64,000 nt of DNA from Bryobacteraceae bacterium (GTDB lineage: Bacteria; Acidobacteriota; Terriglobia; Bryobacterales; Bryobacteraceae), in NCBI GenBank assembly GCA_029975915.1, contig JARKOC010000158.1, forward strand, positions 124,001 through 188,000. The letters are read 5' to 3'. The translations under genes were made by a program, and so were the position numbers. Within the stretch, counting starts at the first letter, position 1. Each line of letters opens with the position of its first letter. Below the pieces are notes generated by a model that ran no database searches, had not been told where the DNA came from, and worked only from the letters and a program-made list of their open reading frames with translations. Shown here in pieces: positions 18,584 to 27,895 of this stretch.

Positions 18584-18734
18584 CGCCAAGCTCTGGTGCT
18601 GCCGCTGGCGGATTCCGCCGCCCCATTGATTCTAGCAGGCCGACGCGGGACTCCCCGCGCAAATCAGCCTCGCTTTAGGCGTCCCCTTACCGATTCCAGG
18701 CGTGCCGAAGCCTCTTCGAGCCGGCTGAAGATCG

Positions 18735-19094
18735 CTATTCCTCAATCTCGACACGCACCGGCTGTTCGATCAGCTTTGGTTCCTTGCCCCTGGTCAGCAG
18801 CATGAGCTTGTAGCGCACACCAACTGTGACCTTCGGCGGGATCTTGCACTTGATCGTCGTGTCGGTTTGTTCGAGGATGGCCGTCTTGATGTCCGTTGTG
18901 CCATCCGTGAAATAGAGTTCGGCGACGTTCGCCTTGCCGATGTTCTCGCCCGTGATGAGAATCTCTGTGCCGACCTTCCCGCTCATGGGCTCTACTGTTG
19001 TAAAGCGCGGGATGACTTCCTGGCCGGTGAGTAGAGGAGTCGCGATGAGTGCGAACAGCGTGCACGCGAGCATGAATTTGAGGGACAACCGCAT
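18735..19094 (-). CDS. Secreted IPT/TIG-domain protein
   Basis: A 119-residue protein with a signal peptide (about 25 residues, ending near LLTGQ) and one immunoglobulin-like IPT/TIG domain. The domain shows the typical start (VEPMSGKVGTEILITGENIG) and the strand pattern TTIKCKIPP. Such single domains usually mediate binding on the cell surface or in the periplasm. GGAGG stands upstream of the ATG. It follows the response regulator gene on the same strand by about 95 bases; no functional link is evident. Confidence 0.78.
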   Translation of the reverse strand: MRLSLKFMLACTLFALIATPLLTGQEVIPRFTTVEPMSGKVGTEILITGENIGKANVAELYFTDGTTDIKTAILEQTDTTIKCKIPPKVTVGVRYKLMLLTRGKEPKLIEQPVRVEIEE

Positions 19095-19189
19095 CTGAAA
19101 TTCCTCCCGATACGATCCTAGGCAACCCGCAGCCTGAATGCAAGCGGATTGAGTCCGGTTTCAACAATCGGCTGCCCAGCGCATCCTGG

Positions 19190-19939
19190 TTACCTGCCGC
19201 CGTCCGACAGGTGAAGCCCCTTGTGGATGGCGTACAGGGCCAGTTCCAGACGGTCACTGACGCCCAGCTTGTCAAAGATGTTATGGAGATGATTCTTCAC
19301 CGTTTGTTCGCTGATGAACATCTTCTCGGCCATCTCTTTATTCTTGTATCCCTGCGCCACCAGGCTGACGATTTCCCGCTCACGGTTGCTCAACGGCGAG
19401 CGCTCCCGGACCCGCCCGCCCGTGGAACCGGACGATCCGCCATCCAGCGGCGCCGCGAATTGCCGCATGACAGCGGCGGTGGTGTGCGAATCCAGCCAGA
19501 TTTCGCCGTTGTACACCTTCCGGATACTTTTAACGATGAGATCGGCCGAAGTCTGTTTCAACACGATGCCCGAGCAACCCAACTTCATCGCCTGGACGAA
19601 CTCGTTCTTGTCTTCAGAAGCCGTCAGGATGATCACCCGGGCTTTGGAACCCGTGTGTTGCAGGGTTTGAAGGGCTCCAAGGCCGTCGAGATTGGGCATC
19701 CGCAGGTCGAGCAGGATCACGTCGGGCTGGAACTCCGAAGCTTTGTCCAGAAGATCGCGCCCGTCGCAGGCTTCGGCCACTACGTCGATATCATCTTCGA
19801 GGAGAAGCAACTTCCGCAGACCTTCGCGGACGATCGGGTGGTCGTCGGCGATGATCACCTTGATCTTACGCGGCTCGGACGCGACGTCCTGCGCTTCCGC
19901 CGGAGCCGGATCTGGAACTGGAATCGCCGGGTTTGCCAT
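19190..19939 (-). CDS. NarL/LuxR-family response regulator
   Basis: The 249-residue protein has a receiver domain at about residues 24-145 (IIADDHPIVREGL, phospho-Asp in VILLDLRMPNLDG, Lys in IVLKQTS) and a C-terminal LuxR-type helix-turn-helix (LSNREREIVSLVAQGYKNKE to KNHLHNIFDKLG). It would bind DNA after phosphorylation by a sensor kinase; none is adjacent. The internal ATG at 19939 with GAGGG upstream is preferred to a longer reading. An Ala/Pro-rich N-terminal extension of about 20 residues is unusual for the family. Confidence 0.9.
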   Translation of the reverse strand: MANPAIPVPDPAPAEAQDVASEPRKIKVIIADDHPIVREGLRKLLLLEDDIDVVAEACDGRDLLDKASEFQPDVILLDLRMPNLDGLGALQTLQHTGSKARVIILTASEDKNEFVQAMKLGCSGIVLKQTSADLIVKSIRKVYNGEIWLDSHTTAAVMRQFAAPLDGGSSGSTGGRVRERSPLSNREREIVSLVAQGYKNKEMAEKMFISEQTVKNHLHNIFDKLGVSDRLELALYAIHKGLHLSDGGR

Positions 19940-20089
19940 ATTACCCTCTATCTCCTCGTTTTTGATTCTAAAGACAGTTCCAGTACCAGGCAATCTGAGG
20001 TAACACTTAGGTCGGTAGTCTCAATTACCGTAAGTCGTACTAAGTAGTTTCACTCTCCCTACCTCTCCGATAGCTACCCGACGATAAAT

Positions 20090-20896
20090 TCACTCCGGTT
20101 TTGACAGATTCGCCGAGATGGCCGAAACTACCTCATTCACCACTACTTCGGGCCGGGTGTCGAGCAAACGCCCCGACCAGATCATCCGGCCGCTATGCAC
20201 ATCTGTCAATCGTGCTGTTCCTCCGAGAGATGAGCCGGCGCGAGGCCAATCTCCTTCTATCATCACATCGACGCCGAGAATTCTGGCAGTCCAGTGATCC
20301 GGCACTCCCAGAAAACGGTACCTGCTGATCGTGGCCGGCGAAATGACCCTTAAATTAGGCCGGGTTGCCAGTTCAGCTGCCAGTGCGGACGAGAAGCCAG
20401 CCGGTTCCCCTTGGAATGGCATCACCGCCAGGTCGGCCCGCCCACCCTTCGCCGGTAGCCATTTCGATGGCCTATAGAACTGCCAGTAGACAAGGAGACC
20501 GAGAACAAAAATGGCACAGGCCACGGCGGCTGTCCGTCGCGGGCGACGGGGTTGGCTGGCGTCTGCTACCGGTGGTTCTCCCACCAGCCTGTAGCCTCTC
20601 CGGGGGATGGTTTGGACGTATGTTTCCGAACCTGCCTCCTCACCCAATGCCTTGCGCAACTGCGAGATGTTACGAGCCAGTCCGGTTTCCTCGACAATTG
20701 TGTCGGGCCAGACAAGCCTCATCAACTCGGCCTTGTCCACCACCTCGCCCCGGCGCTGCGCCAGGGCGTGCAACGTCTCCAGGGTTTTCGGCTGTAAGTC
20801 CACCGGTTCCCCGTCGCGGTAGAGTTGCTTGCGCTCCAGGTCGTAAACAAATGGCCCAAAGGCCACCACGCCTCCGGCTTGCCGATTCCCGCTCAT
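20090..20896 (-). CDS. CadC-like membrane-anchored winged-helix regulator
   Basis: 268 residues. The N-terminal OmpR/PhoB-type winged helix (about 12-105; DLQPKTLETLHALAQRRGEV, YVQTIPRRGYRL) is followed by a basic linker, one membrane helix (AAVACAIFVLGLLVYWQF) and a C-terminal periplasmic domain of about 120 residues. That domain resembles the TolB/FlgO-like sensor part of acidobacterial CadC-type proteins (LAVMPFQGE, GVDVMIEGDW, DVHSGRMIWSG). It is divergent from the metal-efflux operon across 90 bases and so is the likely regulator of that operon, directly sensing a periplasmic signal. This is inference from position. Confidence 0.85.
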   Translation of the reverse strand: MSGNRQAGGVVAFGPFVYDLERKQLYRDGEPVDLQPKTLETLHALAQRRGEVVDKAELMRLVWPDTIVEETGLARNISQLRKALGEEAGSETYVQTIPRRGYRLVGEPPVADASQPRRPRRTAAVACAIFVLGLLVYWQFYRPSKWLPAKGGRADLAVMPFQGEPAGFSSALAAELATRPNLRVISPATISRYRFLGVPDHWTARILGVDVMIEGDWPRAGSSLGGTARLTDVHSGRMIWSGRLLDTRPEVVVNEVVSAISANLSKPE

Positions 20897-20986
20897 ACCG
20901 TCGCCGCCCGGCCTCCAAGCCCCGTACCCAGAACCTGTTTGAGCCTGCCTCGATGATGATTCCGCAAAAGATTATGATTGAGAGCG

Positions 20987-22231
20987 ATGGTTCGGCGCAT
21001 GCTTTGTCGCACTTCTGGTTTGTTATTGGCTTTTACTCTTATACCGGCGGCCGCGCCCCAGGACAAGCTCTCCTTGCGGGAGGCTCTCGATTCTGCTCTC
21101 ACCGGCCACCCCGACATCCAGGCCGCGGCCGCACGAGCCGAACAGGCCCGCGGAGCCCGCGTCCAGGCGTCGCTTGCGCCCAACCCCCAACTCATTTTTC
21201 AGGCGGAAAATATCCGTCCTTCCTCCTCATCGAGTCCGTTTAGCTATTCACAGCAGACCGACAACTTTATCTACTTCCAGCAGCAGTTCGAACCTGGAGG
21301 CAAGCGCTCCCGCCGTGTGGACGCAGCGCAGGCCGCTATCGCGGTTGTGGATTTGGAATTGGCTTCGATCAAGTTGGACGTCGCTGCTCGCGTAAAAGAT
21401 GCCTATTGGGCGGCCTTGGGCGCGCAGCAGGCTTTGCGGTTGCTCGAAGCTAACCACAAGACATTCCTGCAAATCGTCGAGTACCACGAAATCAGGGTCC
21501 GTGAGGGGGCGATGGCGGAGTCCGACCTGCTGCGAGTCCGCTTGGAAGCAGACCGCATCGCGCTGGCCGCCAACCAGGCGCGCCTGGATGCCCGAAAAGC
21601 CGAAATCAATTTATACAGGGCGATGGGACGGACTGCATTTCCCGAACCCGCATTGGCCGGTTCACTCAATGCCTTGGATGAGCCAGTGATCACGCCCGAC
21701 ATCGCTGCTGCCCTCGACCGGCGCCCAGACGTATTGGCGGCCCGGGCCGGAGTTGAAGCGGCGCAGGCTGGACTTCGTCTCCAAAGGGCCAACGCCCGGA
21801 CCGACTATTCGTTGTTCATGGGCTACAAGCGGACTGAAGGATTCAACACGATGATGGGAGGCGTCCAATGGGATCTGCCATGGCGCAACAGGAATCAAGG
21901 CAACATTGAATCGGCGGCTGCGTCAATCCGCGAATCCCAGGCCCGGCTCGCTGCCGTGCAAGCCTCGGCAAGAGCTGAGATCGAAGCCGCCCACAGTGAG
22001 TACCTGATAAGACGGCGTCAAGTCACCGATTTTCTCGAACGCTTCCGGCAGCAGGGCATTGAGACTTCGGCAATTGCCCAGGCCGCCTACCGGCTGGGAG
22101 GCGCCGACCTGCTGCGGTTGCTCGACGCCGAACGGCTGAGAATCGAGATTGAAATCCTCTCTGTTCAGGCAGCTGCCCAGTACCGCCAAAGCGCCTCCGC
22201 GCTGGAATCTGCCATGGGTATTATTCAATGA
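20987..22231 (+). CDS. TolC-family outer membrane channel of an RND metal efflux system (CzcC/CusC-like)
   Basis: The 414-residue product has a signal peptide and two outer-membrane efflux repeats rich in heptad-like Ala/Leu/Arg helices (ALDSALTGHPDIQAAAARAE, RYGLGGADLL-like segment AYRLGGADLLRLLDAE). Members form a trimeric channel crossing the outer membrane and periplasm. The next genes encode the adaptor and inner-membrane pump, so the three form a CzcCBA-type complex. The ATG at 20987 is nine bases after a TTG in frame; GAGAG precedes it. Its end overlaps the adaptor start by four bases. Confidence 0.9.
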   Translation: MVRRMLCRTSGLLLAFTLIPAAAPQDKLSLREALDSALTGHPDIQAAAARAEQARGARVQASLAPNPQLIFQAENIRPSSSSSPFSYSQQTDNFIYFQQQFEPGGKRSRRVDAAQAAIAVVDLELASIKLDVAARVKDAYWAALGAQQALRLLEANHKTFLQIVEYHEIRVREGAMAESDLLRVRLEADRIALAANQARLDARKAEINLYRAMGRTAFPEPALAGSLNALDEPVITPDIAAALDRRPDVLAARAGVEAAQAGLRLQRANARTDYSLFMGYKRTEGFNTMMGGVQWDLPWRNRNQGNIESAAASIRESQARLAAVQASARAEIEAAHSEYLIRRRQVTDFLERFRQQGIETSAIAQAAYRLGGADLLRLLDAERLRIEIEILSVQAAAQYRQSASALESAMGIIQ

Positions 22232-23445
22232 TCCGAACGCTCCTCATCTTGTTCTTATTGGCGGTCTTGGCCGCCTGCAATAAGCCCGGTGCACCTGCCG
22301 CGGCGGTCGCTCCAGCGCCGGCGGACAAACAGCCGGCGACAGTATCTCTCGATGCAGAGGCCCGCCGTGAAGCCGGGCTCGAGATCGTCGAGGCGGCGGT
22401 GCGCTCAATCCCTGTTTCCATCACGGCTTCTGGCAGACTGACGACTAATGAAAACACAACCTGGAGAGTCGGGGCCATTACTGAAGGGCGGATCATCCGC
22501 GTCGAAGTCAAGGTGGGCGACCATGTCGAGAAGGGTCAGATCCTTGCCAGGTTGTACTCCCACGATATCCATGAATCGCGCGCCGAATATCGCCGGGCGG
22601 TAGGGGAGGTCACCAGGCTCAGAGCCAATCTCGATTTCGCCAGGCGGAATCGCGACCGCATACGGCGCCTCTACCAGATGAAAGCCGCCAGTCAAGAACA
22701 GCTCGACCAAAGCGAAAACACCCTTCGAAACGAACAGGCGGCTCTCGATAACGCCATCGTCGAGGAACGCCGCACGCGGACACACCTCACGTCTTTCCTC
22801 CAGATCCCCGCTTCAGGCCCTACCGACGACGGATCAGTGATCGATCCGGAAACCCGTGTCGAGGATCTGATCCCGGTGCGCTCCCCGGCCAACGGCATCA
22901 TCCTTAAACGCGACGTCACTCCGGGCGCCGTAGTCAACGCGTCATCGGACCTATTTACCGTCTGCGATCTCTCCACCATCTGGGCCATCGCCGCCGTCCA
23001 GGAGGAGCACCTCTCCAGACTGAGGCCGGGCACAACCGCGAGGGTCTCGGTGCAAGCGTATCCCGATCGAACTTTCTCCGGGCGATTGTTAAAGATCGAT
23101 GAGCAGTTGGATCCAGCGACAAGGACCGTTTCGGCGCGAATCGAGATCGACAACCGGGCCGGTCTACTCAAGCCGGAGATGTACTCCACGGTCGAAGTCG
23201 ACTCCGGGCTATCAGATCCGGCCATCCTCGTACCTCAGGATTCCGTACAGGACGTGAACGGCCAGCCCACGGTGTTTGTCGCGATGGATGGAGGGCAGTT
23301 CCGGGCCGTCGCGGTCTCTCCTGGACGTTCTTTCAAGGGTCTGGTCCAGATCTCCAGCGGCCTTCGCGGTGGCGAGAAGGTGGTGGCTCGCGGGAGTTTT
23401 ATCTTGAAGTCCCAGATGCTGAAGGCATCCCTGTCGGAAGATTAG
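22228..23445 (+). CDS. RND efflux periplasmic adaptor lipoprotein (CzcB/CusB-like)
   Basis: 405 residues with a lipoprotein signal (MIRTLLILFLLAVLAAC) giving a lipidated Cys 17. The mature protein shows the lipoyl/barrel-sandwich hybrid region (GRIIRVEVKVGDHVEKGQIL), a long coiled-coil hairpin (about residues 110-190) and beta-barrel domains (SPANGIILKRDVTPGAVV, DTLWAIA-like DLSTIWAIAAV). It links the inner-membrane pump to the outer-membrane channel. I do not see the Met-rich or His-rich extension typical of copper-specific CusB, so substrate is not decided from this subunit. It overlaps its neighbour upstream by four bases. Confidence 0.92.
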   Translation: MIRTLLILFLLAVLAACNKPGAPAAAVAPAPADKQPATVSLDAEARREAGLEIVEAAVRSIPVSITASGRLTTNENTTWRVGAITEGRIIRVEVKVGDHVEKGQILARLYSHDIHESRAEYRRAVGEVTRLRANLDFARRNRDRIRRLYQMKAASQEQLDQSENTLRNEQAALDNAIVEERRTRTHLTSFLQIPASGPTDDGSVIDPETRVEDLIPVRSPANGIILKRDVTPGAVVNASSDLFTVCDLSTIWAIAAVQEEHLSRLRPGTTARVSVQAYPDRTFSGRLLKIDEQLDPATRTVSARIEIDNRAGLLKPEMYSTVEVDSGLSDPAILVPQDSVQDVNGQPTVFVAMDGGQFRAVAVSPGRSFKGLVQISSGLRGGEKVVARGSFILKSQMLKASLSED

Positions 23446-23458
23446 GAAGCGGCGCCGA

Positions 23459-26400
23459 ATGCTCGAACGCATTATCAGTTTCCACTTGCAGCAACGCTGG
23501 GTTGTGCTTGTTGGGCTTGTCCTGTTGGTCGCTGCCGGCTTGTGGGCTTTGCTGGGCATCCCCGTCGAAGCGTTCCCCGACTTGACGAACAATCAGGTGA
23601 ATGTTATCGCCGAATGCCCGGCTATGGCGCCATCCGAGGTAGAGCAACTCGTTACCTTCCCGATCGAATCAGCACTCATGGGCATCCCCAATACCCAAGA
23701 CATTCGTTCGGTTTCCAAACTCGGATTATCTCTCGTCACCATCATCTTCGACGACTCAGTCAATCCTTGGTTTGCCCGCCAGTTGGTGAACGAGCGTTTG
23801 CAGGAGGTCCGCTCCAGATTGCCCGAGGGCATCGACCCGGTACTCGGGCCCATGGCGACGGCGTTCGGTGAGGTGTACCAGTACACGGTTGAAGGCAGTG
23901 GACTCTCCCCGATGGACGTAAAGACGATCCATGACTGGCAGATCCGCTATGCCTTGAGGACCGTCCCGGGAGTCAACGAGGTCAATTCGTGGGGTGGTGA
24001 GACCCGGCAGTACACTGTCGAAATCGATCCGGTGAAGCTACAACGGTACGGGCTCACCTTGTCGCAAATCTTCGAGCGAATCCGCGACAACAATTCCAAT
24101 TTCGGCGGCGGCTTCATCGAGCACGCGATGGAACAGTACACGGTCCGCGGACTGGGCCGGACCACGAGCATGGCCGACCTGGGCCGGATCGTTGTTCTCG
24201 CCCGCGCCGGCACTCCAGTCCTGCTGAGCGAAATCGCTGAGATCCGGACCTCCCCACTGCCCCGCCAGGGCGCAACGACCCGCGATGGCCGCGGCGAGAC
24301 CGTTTCTGGCATGGCCATCATGCTCAAGGGCGAGAACGCCATGCGAGTGATCGAGCGAGTGAAGGCGAAGCTCGCCGGGTTGCGGTTGCCCGAGGGCGTG
24401 AGAGTTGTGCCCTTTTATGATCAGTCCACAGTCATCAATGGAACCATCGGTACGGTGCGCAACGCGCTACTGGAAGGCAGCCTGCTGGTCTTTGTCGTCC
24501 TCTTCCTGTTCCTGGGCGACTTCCGCGCGGCTTTGCTCACCGCCGCCATCATCCCGTTTTCCCTACTTTTCGGATTCCTTGGGATGGCTTACTTCGGCGT
24601 TTCGGCCAATCTGATGAGCCTGGGCGCCATCGACTTCGGCATGATCGTCGACGGAGCCGTCGTCATGATGGAGAATTGCGTTCACCGTCTACAGCGGCGC
24701 CCGGGGGAAAGAATGCAAATCGACGCCACTGGCACAATCCGGTCAGCCGCAACCGAGGTCGCCCGTCCGATTCTTTTCGCGGTCGGCATCATCATCGCTG
24801 TTTATCTGCCGGTCTTCTTCCTCGAAGGATTGGAGGGCCGGATGTTCCGGCCCATGGCCATTTCGGTCTGCGCCGCGCTGCTTGGCGCTCTTTTCCTCAC
24901 CCTGACGGCGCTTCCGGCAGCTACCTCCATCGTTCTGAGGAAGGGCGTAAGAGCGCCAAAAGACCGCTGGTTCCAGTGGATCCAAATCCACTACGCTTCG
25001 TCGCTCGCTTGGGCCTTCTCACACAAGAAAAAGGTTCTTCTTGCGGGTTTGGCCATTGTGGCGCTGATTGTGCCCGGCTTCATGACGCTAGGCACGGAGT
25101 TCATTTCGAGACTCGATGAAGGATCGATTCTCATCGAAACACGCAAGCTGCCGGGCATTTCGCTCACCGAGTCGATCCAGATCTCCACGCGAATCGAACA
25201 GATCCTTCTCGAATACCCCGAGATAACAGGCATCGTCACACGAATCGGCCGGCCCGATGTCGCCACCGAAGCCATGGGCATCTACCAGGGCGATGTCTAT
25301 GTCCTGCTGAAACCATACCGGGAGTGGACCCGGTTCGGCTCTAAACAGGAACTGATCGAGTCGCTCGACCGGACCCTCTCCAAAATCCCGGGCGTGAACT
25401 TCAATTTCACCCAGCCCATGGCGATGCGGCTCGACGAGACGATCTCGGGCATCAAGGCCGACGTTGCACTGAAGATCTTCGGCGAGGACTCGGCCCAGCT
25501 CACCAGCCTTGCCGAAAAAGCGCTCCAGATTGTTTCCACCATCCGTGGAGCGGCCGACGAGCAGATGGAGATCATCTCGGGCGTCGGCGAGCTTCGCATC
25601 GAGATCGATCGGGGCGCCCTGGCCCGGTACGGGCTGAATGTCTCCGACGTTCGCGACCTCATGGATGCCGCCATCGGCGGGAAAACGGTCTCCGAGATGA
25701 TTGAAGGCCAGCGCCGCTTCGACATCACCGCCCGGCTGCCAGGCAATTACAGAACCGATGATTCAGCTGTCCGGAACCTCCTTCTATTCGCTCCCGGCGG
25801 TGAGCGCGTCCCGCTCGGCCAGGTGGCCCAGGTTTATCTGGCACGCGGGCCAGAGCTCGTCTCCAGAGAGAACGGCCAGCGCCGCATCGTCGTGCAGTCC
25901 AACGTCCGCGGACGTGACCTTGGTTCCTTTGTCGCTGAGGCCAGGCAGAAGGTTGCGAACGAACTCAAGCTGCCGCCCGGCTACTCGATCGATTGGGGCG
26001 GCCAGTTCGAGAACCAGGAGCGGGCGACCAAGCGCCTCATGCTCGTGGTGCCGGCTTCCATCATCATCATCTTTGGATTGCTGTTCTTTACGTTCACATC
26101 CACTCGCCTCGCGCTGCTCATTCTATTGAACGTTCCATTCGCCCTTGTCGGCGGAATCGCCGCTTTGCACTTGCGCGGGCTGAACCTGAACGTCAGCGCG
26201 GGCATCGGATTCATCGCACTCTTTGGCGTGGCCGTCCTCAATGGCATCGTGATGATTAGCGAAATACACCGCCGCGCTGCATCGGACCCGCCGGAGACCG
26301 CCGCCGTCGAAGGCGCCACGCTCCGTTTGCGCCCGGTGATCATGGCCACACTGGTCGCCAGCCTCGGCTTCCTGCCCATGGCGCTGGCCACCTCCACCGG

Positions 26401-26542
26401 TTCCGAGGTCCAGCGCCCGCTGGCAACTGTTGTCATCGGAGGACTGCTCACCTCAACAGTCCTCACCATCTACCTGCTGCCGCTCCTTTACCCCTGGTTT
26501 GCACCCCGCGCCCGGAGCGAAGCGTTTTCGGACGCCCGTTGA
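23459..26542 (+). CDS. czcA: Heavy-metal efflux RND pump (CzcA family)
   Basis: A 1027-residue inner-membrane pump with the usual twelve membrane segments and two large periplasmic loops. The proton-relay motif in helix 4 is DFGMIVDGAVVMMEN, with D392, D398 and E405. This HME signature is of the divalent-cation (CzcA/CnrA/NccA) rather than the CusA copper/silver type. The N-terminus (LLGIPVEAFPDLTNNQVNV) is also characteristic. It likely exports Co, Zn, Cd or Ni from the periplasm through the upstream-encoded adaptor and channel. It starts 13 bases after the adaptor gene. Confidence 0.93.
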   Translation: MLERIISFHLQQRWVVLVGLVLLVAAGLWALLGIPVEAFPDLTNNQVNVIAECPAMAPSEVEQLVTFPIESALMGIPNTQDIRSVSKLGLSLVTIIFDDSVNPWFARQLVNERLQEVRSRLPEGIDPVLGPMATAFGEVYQYTVEGSGLSPMDVKTIHDWQIRYALRTVPGVNEVNSWGGETRQYTVEIDPVKLQRYGLTLSQIFERIRDNNSNFGGGFIEHAMEQYTVRGLGRTTSMADLGRIVVLARAGTPVLLSEIAEIRTSPLPRQGATTRDGRGETVSGMAIMLKGENAMRVIERVKAKLAGLRLPEGVRVVPFYDQSTVINGTIGTVRNALLEGSLLVFVVLFLFLGDFRAALLTAAIIPFSLLFGFLGMAYFGVSANLMSLGAIDFGMIVDGAVVMMENCVHRLQRRPGERMQIDATGTIRSAATEVARPILFAVGIIIAVYLPVFFLEGLEGRMFRPMAISVCAALLGALFLTLTALPAATSIVLRKGVRAPKDRWFQWIQIHYASSLAWAFSHKKKVLLAGLAIVALIVPGFMTLGTEFISRLDEGSILIETRKLPGISLTESIQISTRIEQILLEYPEITGIVTRIGRPDVATEAMGIYQGDVYVLLKPYREWTRFGSKQELIESLDRTLSKIPGVNFNFTQPMAMRLDETISGIKADVALKIFGEDSAQLTSLAEKALQIVSTIRGAADEQMEIISGVGELRIEIDRGALARYGLNVSDVRDLMDAAIGGKTVSEMIEGQRRFDITARLPGNYRTDDSAVRNLLLFAPGGERVPLGQVAQVYLARGPELVSRENGQRRIVVQSNVRGRDLGSFVAEARQKVANELKLPPGYSIDWGGQFENQERATKRLMLVVPASIIIIFGLLFFTFTSTRLALLILLNVPFALVGGIAALHLRGLNLNVSAGIGFIALFGVAVLNGIVMISEIHRRAASDPPETAAVEGATLRLRPVIMATLVASLGFLPMALATSTGSEVQRPLATVVIGGLLTSTVLTIYLLPLLYPWFAPRARSEAFSDAR

Positions 26543-26638
26543 CCCCTTGCTTGGCCAGAGCCGCCTAGCAGGAATCTGTACGACTTTGTGACTCAGGTCA
26601 TGGAATCCCCTGCGCTGCAGCCCTACATTGGGGTTGAT

Positions 26639-27895
26639 ATGAGCGAATTGATCGACAACAGCGCCCACCGCATCCGGACCCTGAAGACCATCATCAAGCG
26701 CCTGCACTCGGGCGAAGCGCCTGAACAGGTGAAGGCCCAACTCCGTGAACTCGTCCGGGAGACCGACTACGCCGAAATCGTGGCCATGGAACAGGAATTG
26801 ATGGCCGAGGGAATGCCCGTCGAGGAGATCAAGGGAATGTGTGACCTGCACAGCCAGGTCACCCGTGAAGTCCTTGTCCAGCTTGCGCCGCCGGCTTTGC
26901 CGCCCGGCCACCCCGTGGATACCTTCCGGCGCGAAAACCAGGCTTTGCAAGGCGTTCTGGCCCGTATGAGGAAGGCCATGGCGGCGCTCCATGAGTCACC
27001 TGATGAACAGGGGAAATCCAAGGCCCTCCTTGAATGGCGTCAGGCGCAAAACGACCTGATGGATATCGACAAGCACTACCAGCGGAAGGAGAATGCCCTT
27101 TTCTCAAAGCTCGAAGCGCACGGAATCACTGGCCCATCCAAGGTCATGTGGGCCAAGGACGACGACGTCCGGGCCCTGCTGAGGGACCTCGGCGAGGCCC
27201 TCGCCGTCCAGGACGCCGCAGCAGGTGAACTGGCCCTGCTGGCATCGACGGCCGGAGAAATGGCCGCCGCCGCGGTGGAGGAGATGATCTACAAGGAAGA
27301 GAACATCCTTTTGCCGATGGCGCTGAACACGCTCACCGAGGACGAGTGGGGTGAGATCTGGCTGGCCTCACCACGCTACGGATGGTGTCTGGTCGCGCCT
27401 CGCGAAGGCTACAAACCACCCGAAAGCGTCGTGAAGCAGGGCATCCAACTTCCTGCCAGCGAAGGCGTCCAGTTGCCGACGGGTTCGCTCAGCGTCAAAC
27501 AGATGATCTCTCTGTTTGAAACCCTGCCCGTCGACATCACCTTTGTCGATGCCGACGACCGGGTGGCGTTCTTCAGCGAAGGGCCGGACCGCGTCTTCGC
27601 CCGTTCCAGGGCGATCATAGGGCGAAAAGTCCAGCACTGCCACCCGCCCAAGAGCGTCGATACCGTCGAGCGCATACTCAGCGATTTCCGCTCCGGCCGG
27701 CAGAGCGTCGCCGAGTTCTGGATTAATTTTCAGGGCCGGTTCGTCCATATCCGCTACTTCGCGATGCGAGCCTCCGAAGGAGAGTATCTCGGCACTCTGG
27801 AGGTTACCCAGGACCTGACCCGGCTGCGCGCTTTGGATGGCGAACGCCGTCTCCTTGAATACGACTCTCCAGCCATGGAAGGAGCAAGACTGTGA
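26639..27895 (+). CDS. DUF438 - hemerythrin-like - PAS domain protein
   Basis: 418 residues from the ATG at 26639, where DUF438 proteins usually begin (MSELIDNSAHRIRTLK). Three parts follow: DUF438 (about 1-75), a hemerythrin-like HHE bundle (about 85-250) with probable metal ligands in HPVDTFRREN, HYQRKENALF and YKEENILLP, and a PAS domain (about 285-400; GRKVQHCHPPKSVDTVERI). Where many HHE domains have His in MWxxHD this reads VMWAKDDD. Such proteins are thought to sense redox state, oxygen or NO. Earlier in-frame starts at 26588 and 26600 exist. It overlaps the next gene by four bases. Confidence 0.85.
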   Translation: MSELIDNSAHRIRTLKTIIKRLHSGEAPEQVKAQLRELVRETDYAEIVAMEQELMAEGMPVEEIKGMCDLHSQVTREVLVQLAPPALPPGHPVDTFRRENQALQGVLARMRKAMAALHESPDEQGKSKALLEWRQAQNDLMDIDKHYQRKENALFSKLEAHGITGPSKVMWAKDDDVRALLRDLGEALAVQDAAAGELALLASTAGEMAAAAVEEMIYKEENILLPMALNTLTEDEWGEIWLASPRYGWCLVAPREGYKPPESVVKQGIQLPASEGVQLPTGSLSVKQMISLFETLPVDITFVDADDRVAFFSEGPDRVFARSRAIIGRKVQHCHPPKSVDTVERILSDFRSGRQSVAEFWINFQGRFVHIRYFAMRASEGEYLGTLEVTQDLTRLRALDGERRLLEYDSPAMEGARL

